Source: Fasciola hepatica (Eukaryota > Platyhelminthes > Trematoda > Plagiorchiida > Fasciolidae). From it: a stretch of DNA of 64,000 bases. Under the pieces are notes generated by a model. That model worked only from the letters and a program-made list of their open reading frames with translations, searched no databases and had not been told where the DNA came from. The translations under genes were made by a program, and so were the position numbers. Position 1 is the stretch's first letter; every line of letters starts with the position of its first letter. Below, piece by piece: positions 13,718-24,117 of this stretch. The stretch lies in assembly GCA_948099385.1 (NCBI GenBank), contig CANUEZ040000047.1, positions 28,848,501 through 28,912,500 on the forward strand, in the 5' to 3' direction.

Positions 13718-13862
13718 CAAACAAGGTTCGAATGAGTCAGATATAATAACGAGCCGGATGACAGTAGATTACTGTCTACCACCAAAGTGACCTTCGGGGA
13801 CGGGATCCGAATCTCTGACCTCCAAGATGGAAAGTAACCGGTGGTAACAACTCAACCACCAC
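13718..13862 (-). mobile_element. tRNA-derived SINE, family S1, copy 1
   Basis: On the minus strand: an A-box-like TGGTTGAGTTGTTACC near 13850 and a B-box-like AGATTCGGATCCC near 13810, followed by an A-A-G-G-T-C-A-C-T-T-T-G-G-T-G run that also occurs in copy 2 at 28.7 kb. Tail part is diverged. This layout is that of a Pol III-transcribed SINE head plus body. Confidence 0.6.
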
Positions 13863-14814
13863 AGGTTGGAGGCATTCCTACTATGGACAGACTAATTATC
13901 TTGTTTCCAAACCAAGGCAATAACATACCTCAAATCGTGCAAACCGATCACAATACAAGGACAGAAAAACAGGCCTTCAAAATGCCCAAGCCACAAAGGA
14001 CAGCATGCGCATTCAATAGCAATTAGATAATGTAAGTGCGACCAAGCGGCGGATCCCAGATAGTCAAGATGTGTCACATATTAGGCTGGGTGGGCTAAAG
14101 CGAAGATCAACTTCAGGCTGAAGCATGAAAACGTAACTCACCTGACAATCTGGGTCTGAAAGAATATTCACGCAATCACACGACACCATGTGTAAACGAC
14201 AGATAGCTTCTCCATTTATTTTAAATGCATCATCCTGTAGCCTTGTCGTATCGTGTGGTGAACTAGTCCGTTGTGTTCGGCTCATGCCCAGGCTGACCGT
14301 CTAGTACACGCATTCACACTCACGGGCATAGACACAGCTCTGCAATGGTACACACTTACTGGGATGATGTTAGTGGTACTGCAACTCATTGGTATAGATC
14401 ACCGTTCCAGTACTGTGAGTAGTGATGCCTGTTTGCTCACTTACTGGACTTCGGCTCACCGGATTTTTTTCGTCTACGTGGTTGCAGATAGTGCACGTGT
14501 AAATCCACAGAAGAGCATTTCATCCGGCACACATCCGACGACTCCTTTTCTCATTTTACTCGTATCGAACCGCAGTCATTTTCGTTATCATGGTCGTTGT
14601 TTCCAACCTGTCGTGGTCGCGTTCATCGCCGTGCTACAATTCTGCATCTTGGCCTGAGCTGACCGGCCAGTTCATGTCGTACGTCGAATGACCTTGCGTG
14701 ACCTGATCCGACGGTTAACTCGGCCTGCACTGTTTGCTTGCATAGAACTAAGACTCGCGTACTTGACAACATACTTGTTTTTTCTACTCAAGTGATTGTC
14801 TTTGGTCATACCTT
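13863..14814. other. Unrecognised DNA before the Penelope-like fragment
   Basis: A 128-residue frame at 14271-14657 has no motif and skewed composition. It may be the 5' part of the retroelement but I cannot show it. Confidence 0.4.
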
Positions 14815-15340
14815 GTGCTGTTCACAGTTAAATACACCTTTCAAATGAGAACGGATTTGCTCGGTGTAGACTACGGCAATCGAATCATCACTTCGTATGA
14901 TACCACATCAATGTTCACACACATCTCCGTCGCACAGACCGTGAATCAAGTGTGCCAACTCGCTGGTGATGTGGGGCTTGCTGTGGATAAACTGAAAACT
15001 TTGATGAATTTATGTGCCCATGATTTCCAGTTCGGCTTCAGTGAAAAGTCGTACAAACAAATAGACGGAATACCAATGGGGAGCTCATTTGAACCGACAC
15101 TTGCTGATGTGTTCATATCAACACTCGAGAATGAACTAAATACTGAGCTGGATACTGTTCTACTGTATCGCCTGTAGATTGATGGTGCAATAAAGCTAAC
15201 ACAGAAATACTACCAAAAATAGCCTAATTCTCAGTACTTCAGTATCCAGATTACGCTAGAATGCGAAACGAATACCAAATTACCATTTCTGGGACTACTT
15301 TTCCGTCTGTTACCAAATGTTTAGATATGAGCAACACACG
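14815..15340 (+). pseudogene. Penelope-like reverse transcriptase fragment
   Basis: The frame 14815-15177 carries the palm start (I-T-S-Y-D-T-T-S-M-F-T, matching the usual SYDVTSLFTNI motif) and the D-G-I-P-M-G-S-S block followed by P-T-L-A-D-V-F. After a stop at 15177 similarity continues in another frame around 15258-15320 with E-C-E-T-N-T-K-L-P-F-L-G, equivalent to the family's L-P-F-L-D. The catalytic DD box between these blocks is not recognisable, so the copy is dead. The frame starting at 15261 is a shadow. Confidence 0.65.
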
Positions 15341-15609
15341 CCTACTTGGTCTCGTGTTTAGAACGGAGTCTTATAAGAACATTATTTTACCCACTGTGAC
15401 AGTTGTTCAGCTCCTGAATGGTCTCAATCCAAAGAAAAACACCGACGAAATCACCGATCGACAATGATTATCCACTGTCGTTTTCCAAATTACGGTTCCT
15501 CCCTGAATCCCAAACCAAGGTAAAAATAAATGAGAGAATGTGTTCATCCATCTACGTAATTATGCCCTACGAGTAAGACTAACAGAAAATCAAGCTGAAC
15601 TTTATTATC

Positions 15610-15795
15610 TGAGTCTTCGCTGGTAGTTCCATGATTGTCTGCGGTGGTGCCTTCAGAGAAAGATGAATCTCAACTGAAAATCATTTGAGGGATGCAGACG
15701 GCTGGTTTATACATCAGAACTTTAAATGATATTTTGATCCCGAAACATAAGTGTATTTATATGGTACAGCAGTGGACTTGCGCCATTTAATGGAG
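15610..15795 (+). repeat. Dispersed repeat R1, copy 1
   Basis: Alignable with 63765-63950, best over the last 90 bases, which share a C-C-C-G-A-A-A-C-A-T-A-A-G-T-G run and an A-G-C-A-G-T-G-G-A-C-T-T run. It lies just downstream of the Penelope-like RT fragment and could be part of a retroelement tail; this is an inference. Confidence 0.5.
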
Positions 15796-15889
15796 CACCA
15801 CATTCGAACACCGAACGTTGCTGCCTGTGAGCTTCGATGGACTTTATGTTGGAAGTTCTCTGCCGAGTGACTACAGCGCTACGTGAACG

Positions 15890-15905
15890 GGTCCCCCGGT
15901 GACAC

Positions 15906-15952
<47 letters not shown>

Positions 15953-16140
15953 ACACACTTACACTTACACGAAACAGTGTTTGTACTGTTCGGTTATCAG
16001 CTAAGTCAAAATCGTTCATCTTTGTACCGATTTTCTTTTATTCATCTATTTTGTTGGGCATACCTGTGCGTCGCGTTCATGTTTATTCACTAAGAAACCC
16101 ATTCAGCAATCCGTTTTTCTGTCTTACAACGGTCCGATCA
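15890..16140 (+). repeat. LTR-like block in front of the gypsy gag, with an internal (AC)n tract
   Basis: Shares about 170 bases with 3285-3470. It ends about 20 bases before the Met that opens the gag-like frame at 16163, the expected place for a 5' LTR and leader. No convincing primer-binding site or matching 3' LTR was found, so the LTR call is inference. Confidence 0.4.
15909..15958 (+). repeat. (AC)n microsatellite
   Basis: Near-perfect AC repeat with one T interruption at 15948. The related block at 3240 has G-C-G-C-A-C-G-C-C-G-T-A-C-A in the same place, so the tract seems to have expanded inside this copy. Confidence 0.95.
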
Positions 16141-16162
16141 TAACTGTCTTTGGAGACTGGAA

Positions 16163-17304
16163 ATGGCATATCAGTCGGAACTCATCAAAATGTTGCAGCT
16201 GAAAACAAAAATAATAGAAATTTACCAACACATTTTGCTTATAAAAGCGTCACATACAACGATTGTTCATTTGTAACTAAACCGAAAAAATCACTTGCTG
16301 CCGACATTCAGAAATTTACTTAAGACGCAGAAAATGGAGTTAATTTTACTTTGTGGCACAGACAACACGAAGATGGCTTTTGGTTGATGGTGCATCTTTG
16401 GACGAACAATCGAAAGTGCGTTCAATTATGCGGAAGCTGGGACCTACGCAACACCCTCAGTAACGCAATGACATCCTGCCACTCCATCAGCAAGATTTTC
16501 TGCTAAAGGAAACAGTGTCTAAGTTGAGCTCAATCTTTGGAGAAAGATCGTCTTCGTTCAGTAAACGATACATCTGTCTCAAAATAGGCAGAAACCGGCC
16601 GAAGGAACAATCACTAACGCTGGGCGGGTCAGCCAAGAATGTGAACGTTTTAAACCTAAAGAAGTCACAGACAATCAATTCAAATGGCTGATTTTTGTTT
16701 CCGGTTTGGCATCGCTAGATGATCCCGAACTTCGTTAGACGCTGCAAGCAAAGCTGGACTCTTCAGAAAAACAGTCCGTACAAGATCCAACCGCTGAGAA
16801 CATCTGACTAATGAATTTAAAACAAGACTCCACAATGATCTATCATGCATCACCGTCTACTGAAAATGCTATTGTAGGAAAAATAACTGGAAACACAATA
16901 TAACAACCTCGCGAAATGCGTTCAACGAGATCATTCCAACGACCGCCCAGTGCCAGTTGGAAATGCTGAGAATGGCTTTTCATGAGGCTCTGTCATAACA
17001 GGAAACATTTTTATTAATAATGTGGACGTAAAGGGCACAGAGAAGGATTCTGCGGGAAATCAGAAAACAGAAGAACTGTGAATAATTTCCATGCATTTCA
17101 TTGCATCAGGCACCAGCCGAAATCGGTATTAGCAGCCACCAGTCCTTCACTCAACCAAATGGGGAAGTACGTAACACTAACTGTGAGTAGCCATACAGTA
17201 TCTCTGCAGCTGGAGACGGCATCAGGCATAACAATCATTTCATGTTCCACCTGGATTGTTCTTAACAAGCCTTCTTAGAATTCCACAAACCGGGTTGCCC
17301 GAAA
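16163..17304 (+). pseudogene. Ty3/gypsy gag and protease start, copy 1 (broken)
   Basis: A Met-start frame at 16163 (M-A-Y-Q-S-E-L-I-K-M-L-Q) fits a gag N-terminus. Several frames between 16480 and 16800 carry gag-like blocks (an E-T-V-S-K-L-S-S-I-F-G-E-R block, then decayed repeats of it). Around 16950-17060 two decayed CCHC zinc knuckles can be read, the second as C-G-R-K-G-H-R-E-G-F-C. An aspartic protease start follows at 17078. Frameshifts and stops are frequent. The element is cut at 17304 by unrelated sequence, and its last 412 bases recur at 18730-19138, where pol continues. Confidence 0.65.
17078..17278 (+). pseudogene. Retroviral-type aspartic protease fragment, copy 1
   Basis: 66 residues including S-L-Q-L-E-T-A-S-G-I-T-I-I-S. 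In active gypsy proteases of this type the catalytic turn is D-T-A/D-T-G; here the Asp is Glu, so the enzyme would be inactive. The predicted protein is identical to that at 18912-19112. Confidence 0.7.
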
Positions 17305-17312
17305 TGCTACTG

Positions 17313-17435
17313 ACATTCGGTTTCTAAAATCGTACCATTTAATTGATTGAGAACGTCTCTGAATCTGTGAGTCGTGCACAGAACTACCCATCACAAGCAT
17401 GAATCAGAGACCAACTGAATAGGTCTTGCTATGCT
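17313..17435 (-). repeat. Dispersed repeat R2, copy 1
   Basis: About 120 bases closely similar to 23998-24117, beginning with a shared G-A-C-A-T-T-C-G-G-T-T-T-C run. The minus strand of copy 2 has a G-G-T-T-C-G-A-A-C run resembling a tRNA B box, suggesting a SINE. It starts 9 bases after the break in the gypsy copy. Confidence 0.6.
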
Positions 17436-17624
17436 AGCACTGAGCTTCCACTCACGTGCTCGTCCTTTATTAGTTACACTCCGTCAATCTTTTCCCGGTT
17501 TGTCGATTATGCCCTCCGTACTTTGCAGTTCTTATTACTCATAATACATTTGCATAATCCAGTGACATGGACATTCCTGTATACCACGATCGAAGTAGTG
17601 ATTTGCTTTGCTAAACTGATTCTT

Positions 17625-18480
17625 CATCCACACAATGTGCTCGAAGATGAAACTTCGCTTCCCGAAATGATTTATCTCACCGAACTTCGGAGTGATGACA
17701 ACTCAGTTCACCACAGTTAACAAACCGGGACAATACGTTTTTCACAATTATACCCTATAAATATTATTCGCGGATAGAAGTAAACGAGTATACGAAATAA
17801 GAATGACGGTGTATGGTTGTTGAAATTTTGTCAAAACTCACATATTCAATTTGTGAACTAAGTGGAGAATTCACAGAACAAGACTACCGACAATTGCATT
17901 GCCGATGTATCTCAAGAAGGTTGCTTGAAAAAAAGTCTTCAGTTACGGAAAGTAATTTTGCTAAAAATGAAATATTTGGATAAAGATTACACAAGACATC
18001 AATCTGAAATGGTCACAATCTGAATTTCGGGGTCTGAAGATTTACGACGACATTCCAGAAGATGGCGAAATGATTTTATACAGCTTAACGCAATCAGTAA
18101 ATCAACAAAACATTGCTTGTTTTGACTGTCCTTAACTCCACTTTTCTCGCACAAACCTCAGGTCATCCGATTATCCGATCAACCTAGTACTTGGAAGCAC
18201 CATACTCAGGCTTCACTCTCGTCAGGGCTCATTCACTGTGCACATCCTTCTTCGCCCCGTCGAGCTTGCTGTGGGGTTTTCGCAAGTGGAGCTGTGGTAA
18301 CACACACACACATTCCAGATGAAAAGTCCCGGGGTTCAAACAATGGGTGAGGTGGAGGATATGCATCACTGATGAGCTCTAACAAGAGTGAAACTCGAGT
18401 CTGGTGCTTCCAAGTGCTAGGTTGATTGGATGCTCCGAGGATTGTGCGTGAATGGTGGAGTTCAAAGGACATTCAGGAGA
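17625..18480 (+). repeat. Inverted-duplication module, copy A
   Basis: About 850 bases that match the reverse complement of 40770-41620 almost end to end. It includes a block (about 17985-18115) whose frame stays open in both copies and reads K-W-S-x-S-E-F-R-G-L then I-Y-D-D-I-P-E-D-G-E-M-I-L-Y-S-L, and a foldback element at its right end. I do not recognise the encoded peptide; it could be a captured exon. Confidence 0.75.
18133..18465 (+). mobile_element. Foldback/MITE-like element with tRNA-like core, copy A
   Basis: Two arms of about 90 bases in inverted orientation begin and end with AACTCCAC and its complement. The arms carry the family run C-C-T-C-A-G-G-T-C-A-T-C-C-G-A and G-G-A-A-G-C-A-C-C-A. 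The core holds a B-box-like GGTTCAAAC near 18333. No transposase is present, so it would be non-autonomous. Confidence 0.6.
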
Positions 18481-18911
18481 GCAAGTATCAATAATCTCCC
18501 ACACTGCATGCAAAGAATTGTAAGAAATACATAAATAAATCATTCATTACTATACACCGAATACTGACCACAACTATTTCCCTCAGAGGAAAACATGAGA
18601 TTTTGTTTTGTCCTAATGATTTTTCCCCGAAAATATCGGAGGCCTGTCCAAGCTAAAATTTAATGCCTCTTTGGATACAAACTTAGTATAAAAATGGGTA
18701 TAATTTTGAAGAAACACGACTCGCCCCACACACAATATAACAACCTCGCGAAATGCGTTCAACAGATCATTCCAACGACCGCCCAGTGTCAGTTGGAAAT
18801 GCTGAGAATGGCTTTTCTTGCGGCTATATCATTACAGGAAACGTTTAGGCCAGAAATGTTGACTTAAGGAGCACAGAGTGATTCTACGGGAAATCAGAAA
18901 ACAGAAGAACT

Positions 18912-19112
18912 GTGAATAATTTCCATGCATTTCATTGCATCAGGCACCAGCCGAAATCGGTATTAGCAGCCACCAGTCCTTCACTCAACCAAATGGGGAA
19001 GTACGTAACACTAACTGTGAGTAGCCATACAGTATCTCTGCAGCTGGAGACGGCATCAGGCATAACAATCATTTCATGTTCCACCTGGATTGTTCTTAAC
19101 AAGCCTTCTTAG
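18912..19112 (+). pseudogene. Retroviral-type aspartic protease fragment, copy 2
   Basis: Identical at protein level and, by eye, at DNA level to copy 1 (17078-17278), including the Glu in place of the catalytic Asp. Unlike copy 1 it runs on into pol: a decayed S-D-D-L-A-L-L-G-S-N-W-I-N-E-L linker is readable at about 19230. Confidence 0.7.
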
Positions 19113-19479
19113 AATTCCACAAACCGGGTTGCCCGAAACCCCTGGTAAACAAGTACCATTACTGAAAGAGCTAGAATATTAGTTCCGTTTTCGTGACCAC
19201 TATGGTAATGGCATTTGTTGCATATCAGCCTCTGATGATTTAGCACTTCTCGGTAGTAACTGGATAAACGAGCTTCAATTATGGGATGTATTTTTCAGTT
19301 CCATTTGCAATTCAAATAACTTGACTTCACTGTCACTCTCATATTCACCCTATGTATATGACGTTGCAAACATTACTAACACTCCAACATTTGAGGATAT
19401 GCAGGAGAAGCACTCCGAAATATTTCAACTAGGCTCGGGGTGAGGCACTAAGGCACAAGATATCCTTCATCGAAAACCG

Positions 19480-20640
19480 GGGTCTACACCAGTCTTTCGT
19501 CCAAAACCGCCTGTTCAATACGCCGCCTTTAAATCAAAAGATTGTGGACAGCGGGATTACCTGCACAAGTTAATTATTCCGCTTGGGCGCACCAATTGTG
19601 GTGGTTAAAAAGGCAGTTGGATGGGTTCAGATATGAGTCGATTTCTCCACTGAACTTTAGTATGGCCTAGAAGCACATCAGTATCCGTTACCGGCGCCGA
19701 AAGATTTTGTTTTTTAAACTTAACGGAGGTGAAATATTTTCATAAATTAAATTATCTGATGCCTATCTCCAGTTTGAAGGGGAAAGTGCATGCAGAGTTG
19801 CTGACTATTAACACCCACCTCGGTTTGTATCAATACAGTGGATTGCCATTAGGAATAAAGTGCTCTCCGGCCATATTCCAGCAGACCAATGTTGCTGAAC
19901 TTCCATTCGCGCTAGCTTATATGGATGTTATTGTCATTGTTAGTGATTCTAGAACTGAACATTTGTAACATTTGAACGAAGTATTACATAAGATCCCACC
20001 TTTCGGAATCAAGTTACGTATCGCGAAATGCTTATTTTTACTCCCAAGCATACAGTTCCTTAGGTTTATCAATAATGAAAACGGACGACGCCCAAATCCC
20101 TCCGAGGTGGCGCCCACTAGTCAAATTCCTGCACCCAAAAACAAGATGGAATTGCAATCCCTCCTCCGTCTTGTAAACTAATACAATAATTTGATTCCAA
20201 ACATGCCCAATATTAGAGCCCCATTGAACGCCCTATTGAAACGGGATTCCGAATGGCGATGGTCAAAAGACTGTCACTCATCCGTTTACAAGTTGAAGCG
20301 GCCACTGACATCCACCCACAATCGTCGCCGCAGACGTCTCCCAATACAGCATTGGAGCAGATGGCTCACAGAAGGCAGTGTCCCATGCTTCTTGGACACT
20401 CACAAACGTTGAACGAAACTACGGTCAGATAGAGAAGGAATGCTTAACGGCGGTGTTCGAAGTTCACAAACTTCATACAATTATTCATGGTAGACGTTTT
20501 ACATTGTGTACTGACCACACACTATTATCAGCCATCTTTTGGTACAAAAAAGATATTCCCCTTCCCACCTCAAACTGACTACAACGATGGGCAACAGTAA
20601 TACTCGGTTACGACTCCGTGATTAAGTACATCCGTACAGA
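19480..20640 (+). pseudogene. Gypsy reverse transcriptase and RNase H (decayed)
   Basis: RT blocks in order: T-P-V-F-R-P-K-P-P-V-Q-Y-A-A (about 19490), F-H-K-L-N-Y-L (about 19740), E-L-L-T-I-N-T-H-L-G-L-Y-Q-Y (about 19795), L-P-L-G-I-K-C-S-P-A-I-F-Q-Q (about 19850) and Y-M-D-V at 19918, where active enzymes have Y-L/V-D-D. RNase H keeps A-S-W-T-L-T-N-V-E-R-N-Y-G-Q-I-E-K-E-C-L and C-T-D-H. Stops at 19968, 20181 and 20412 plus frameshifts break it. Confidence 0.8.
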
Positions 20641-20929
20641 CAGTTTCGAACATTAGGACACATTCTCTCGTCTAATACAAAGGAATTCAGCTAGTCAACC
20701 TGGTGAGGACTTGGTGATATCCTCAGTTAGAGTTGATTCTGAAGTCAAACAGGTGCTTCGTGAGTCTATCTGCAGTCTAACTGTCAGGTACAGCATGATA
20801 AAAGCGAGACTAAATCAGACCATGACCTTCATTTTCTACAAAGTGGCTGGCTCCGAGATATCACCGACGAACACATCATGCAGTTCTGTCGTCGGAATGA
20901 CGCACTCACTTAAGTAGACGGATGTCTGA

Positions 20930-21604
20930 TTTTGTCTGAACGTATAGTGATACCTAAGGTACTACAAACCAGAGTACTGAGTCTATTGCATGGTGGTCAT
21001 CCAAGTATCACGTGCATGAAAGCAATAGTTCGAAGTTACCCTTACTAGCCCAACATTGACGGACAGATTGAAGAGTACGTCAGACATTGTGAAAAATGTT
21101 CAGCTGCTGCTGAGGCGCCCATCAAGGTTCCACTACGCTCTTGGCCATTGCTCACAGCGCTCTGGTAAAAGGTTCACGTCGACTTTGCAGGTCCAGTGAA
21201 TCAACAGTATTTCATACTAATAATTGATGTTTACTCAAAAAGGCCAGAAATATTTCCTATGAAAACCATCGCTTCTTCAGGCGCCATTGACATCTTGGGA
21301 CGTCTTTTCGCCAAATCTGAAATCCCCGAAACCCTAGCTACGGATAACGTGACCCAGTTTACCCCCACTAAGTTCATTACCTTCCGACAAACCATGGCAA
21401 TTGAGCACGTACGGAGTCCAGTTTATTATCTTCAACCAAACGGTCAAACGGGGCGTTTTGTAGACACACTGGAACGGGCTTTGAAACGTTTCAAGGGAAA
21501 GAAAGCATACTAAAGAGGCCTGACAACTTTCTGATGAAACTGCTCCACTCCTAAAGCATCAATCCAAAGCAATGCCTCACCAGCGGTGCTGTCTTTGGCT
21601 CGCG
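20930..21604 (+). pseudogene. Gypsy integrase, zinc-binding and catalytic part
   Basis: The HHCC zinc-binding block is readable as L-L-H-G-G-H-P-S with a later H-C-E-K-C-S-A (about 20980-21110). The catalytic core frame 21196-21513 keeps the final D of the second Asp motif (A-T-D-N-V-T-Q-F) and the P-N-G-Q-T-G-R segment where the family has P-A-S-N-G. Weak P-K-A-S-I-Q-S-N-A-S-P-A-V-L similarity continues to 21604, where unrelated DNA begins. Confidence 0.7.
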
Positions 21605-21955
21605 CAGTCATGAGCTCACACATGCCCGCGTGATCTACATCCCTTGCAATCATGAACGCACGCCTGCAATCGTGCACACACGTACACAGTTGACGTTTGT
21701 CGCGCTTTGTCTCGGTCAGCACTGACCAATCAGGTCGTAGCACGTGGTTCACGATCTTGCACGACTTAATCCGATTGTTCAGTTGTCTTACGCTTTCGAC
21801 TGCACGCACCACTGACTTACGCACTTGCATACTCGTTTTCGTTTTCACGTGCTCGCTTGTACTGGTGCTTACCGTACGTTGCTACGGTATGTGCGTTTAT
21901 CCATACAAGTGTGTCTCTCTTCTGCTTACTTGATTACGGGATACAATAAGCTGAA
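21605..21955 (+). other. About 350-base insertion in the gypsy integrase region
   Basis: Integrase similarity stops near 21604 and resumes near 21960. The inserted DNA has no coding motif. It ends with a G-A-T-A-C-A-A-T-A-style run before the resumption and could be a solo LTR or SINE of another family; no target duplication was identified. Confidence 0.4.
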
Positions 21956-22130
21956 GCCTTTCTTGGCAAAAGCATGCGAATAAAGTTAGATGCCACGTAC
22001 TCTACGGTAACACCAGTCTTTCGAAACAACAGCACGGAAAGGCGCTTCAATAAATATCACGATGCAAGGCCACGGAGCTTCAGCAAGGGGTTCGTGTTTA
22101 TGATCTCGATTTCCGTCACCATTCAAGACA
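21956..22130 (+). pseudogene. Gypsy integrase C-terminal fragment
   Basis: Reads M-R-I-K-L-D-A followed by F-N-K-Y-H-D-A-R-P-R-S-F and a V-Y-D-L-D-F-R-H-H-S-R-Q type ending in neighbouring frames, the usual tail of trematode gypsy integrases. It stops at the junction with minus-strand gag near 22128. Confidence 0.55.
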
Positions 22131-22620
22131 GGTAGTAATAGATAGCCGATTGGGTAATGTGGCTTTCACTTCAGTAGCGGCCTTTATGTTGTGGTTCTGT
22201 TCACAAATCCCACGGGCCTCTGCGAAAGTCAAGCCTTTCCGCTCTAGCAATTTGCGTTGCAAAGTAATGTTGTTCATTCCAGCGGTCATTCGACCACACA
22301 GTTGTTCATTCAGACGATCGCCGTAGTGACACCGTGAGGCCCGTTTGTTCATCAGCGGAATGAACTCTCAACATGGCATATCCTCATTTCGGATCAGTGG
22401 ATTGAATTTGACCAGTCCGATTGCCCGAAGGTTTACCGGCGGATCATGGTCCAACCAAAGGCTTTTTAATTCTTCAAAAGGCAGTTTTGCGGGGGCGTTG
22501 GGAAATGCTGGATGCGTCGGTATTGAGTATAATTCACGTCCTCCAGCGGTGAGAAATAAGGCTGTTTGGTTTTGCTTCATACAGTCCAACGAACTCGAGT
22601 GAGAACTCAGTTGTGCCTCT
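22116..22620 (-). pseudogene. Gypsy gag fragment on the opposite strand
   Basis: Read from 22589 down, a single frame with one in-frame TGA (near 22365) shows the gag pattern: A-L-F-L-T-A-G-G-R-E-L-Y-S, L-P-F-E-E-L-K-S-L, then N-E-Q-L-C-G-R-M-T-A-G-M-N-N, L-Q-R-K-L-L-E-R-K and L-T-F-A-E-A-R-G-I-C-E. Its gag type differs from the one at 16.2 kb, so it is a second family or lineage. It lies tail-to-tail against the pol remnant to its left. Confidence 0.7.
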
Positions 22621-23997
22621 GAATCAATTTCGTTTTATTGGCAAAGAATACATTGTTTATATAATATATGCGCTCTTCGTAACCAAAACCGTTCATAAAA
22701 GCTTATTGGCCTACCGACAGACCTAAACGGCCCGTCTGGCTGGTTTATCTGGCTGCGCCCGGACTGGTTGATTCGGCTCTGGTCGAATGTTAACCGCTGA
22801 GTGATCGATTGATCGCCTGACTCGCTCTGATCTTGTCGGCGATTCTGGTCAGCCGATCATGTGCTGTCTGCTTCATTGAATTAAGCCGTGTACTAGAAAC
22901 GAGCTGGGTCCATTCCACCACAGGTCTTGTTTCCCTCCCTTACGAACGCTACGCCAAAGTTCAAATTGTACCATCCATTTGTCAACCTGAGATGGATTAC
23001 TACAAATTCTGAGGTTCGATCGACAACGCCTCTATGCCACAACGCCAACTGTGATGACCGGATTGCCCGAAATGAAATCAGAAGACATACCAACCGGCAC
23101 TGAAATGTGCTGTCCATTAAGTATGCAAAGTATGGTCTTTTTATAGGCAATACAAATATAGGGAAACTCATAGGTAAACAGCATTCGGATAGCAAGCGCA
23201 CGAGTGATCATCATCAGTTACTCGAATGTTCTTAGGCGACAGAGTTCGGTCGAATGTGTGAACTTTCACAATCGATGAGCATCTTATGTAATCAAAGTCT
23301 GAAGTGGACTAAACCGTGTTTACAATTAACTTTGCGTTACTGATCACATGTTGAATTAAATGAACTTTGTCTTGGACCTAACTTACAATGCTGAAATAAT
23401 CACGGAATCACCACATATACCCTGATCCAAAAGCGATCAATTATAATCTAGGTAAGATTCGGTTGATGTCGTACGACTATAAAATGCTGTGCAAATTGAC
23501 CTTGCTACAAAGCACATGACAATCTGCCGATTCTCTGAGGGTCATAACGATACAGTTCATCGAAAACGTGGCGGTGTCTGCACCGTAGCAAACGGTACCC
23601 ACTACTGGTTGTTCACAGTAGAGATTGATAGTGACCAACATGTCTGTGAGAGCCTCGAGGCCGGAGGAAGAGTTGCACTCGTAGTGATAAGCAGAATGTA
23701 ATCAGACTCACCAGAATTCCTATTGATGATATGGAACAACCTAGTATAGCTGTCACTCAATATTCTCGACGATTCATCCTACTGGTTTGCTTTGCTCGCA
23801 GATGTAGAACAACCTATTATACAGCTGTGAATGGCCTTTTGTCATTTTGTTCATTCTCATTCCTTTATAGCTCACCTATGCGCATTGTGTATTCGTTCAA
23901 CCCTCGTGGAATATTTCTCACTTTTCTGGTGCACCAAGGCAACATAAATCTTCACAATAATGCGGTATTATGGTAAAACTCTATGGCTGTATTCTTG

Positions 23998-24117
23998 ACA
24001 TTCGGTTTCTAAAATCGTAGCATTCAATTGATTGAGAACATCTCTGAATCTGTGAGTTGTGCATAGAACTACCCACCACAAGTTCGAACCACAGACCAAC
24101 TGAATAAGTCCTACTAT
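23998..24117 (-). repeat. Dispersed repeat R2, copy 2 (SINE-like)
   Basis: Same family as 17313-17435 with roughly a dozen differences. A B-box-like sequence on the minus strand lies near 24090. The frame on the opposite strand is not coding-like. Confidence 0.55.

Larger units (their letters stand above)
17305..18729. other. 1.4 kb segment between two gypsy protease copies
   Basis: Lies between the two direct copies of the gag/protease segment. It contains repeat R2 (17313-17435), then a module (17625-18480) that recurs inverted at 40770-41620 and ends in a foldback element. 17436-17624 and 18481-18729 show nothing I recognise. Confidence 0.6.
18730..22130 (+). mobile_element. Ty3/gypsy retrotransposon remnant: gag end, protease, RT, RNase H, integrase
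   Basis: Order and spacing of domains are those of a Ty3/gypsy pol: zinc knuckle remnants, protease (18912), RT (19480-19970), RNase H (20290-20580), integrase (20930-21600) and the integrase C-terminus (21960-22130). Every domain has stops or shifts, so nothing is translatable. A 350-base insertion separates the integrase parts. At about 22128 the element meets a gag fragment in opposite orientation. No 3' LTR seen. Confidence 0.8.

Noticed and set aside
14271..14657. 128-codon frame before the Penelope-like RT
   Set aside because: No retroelement motif and no continuity of frame with the RT; left as unrecognised DNA.
15883..16143. Frames of 64-86 codons starting with His-Thr repeats
   Set aside because: They read through the (AC)n tract and the LTR-like block; no motif.
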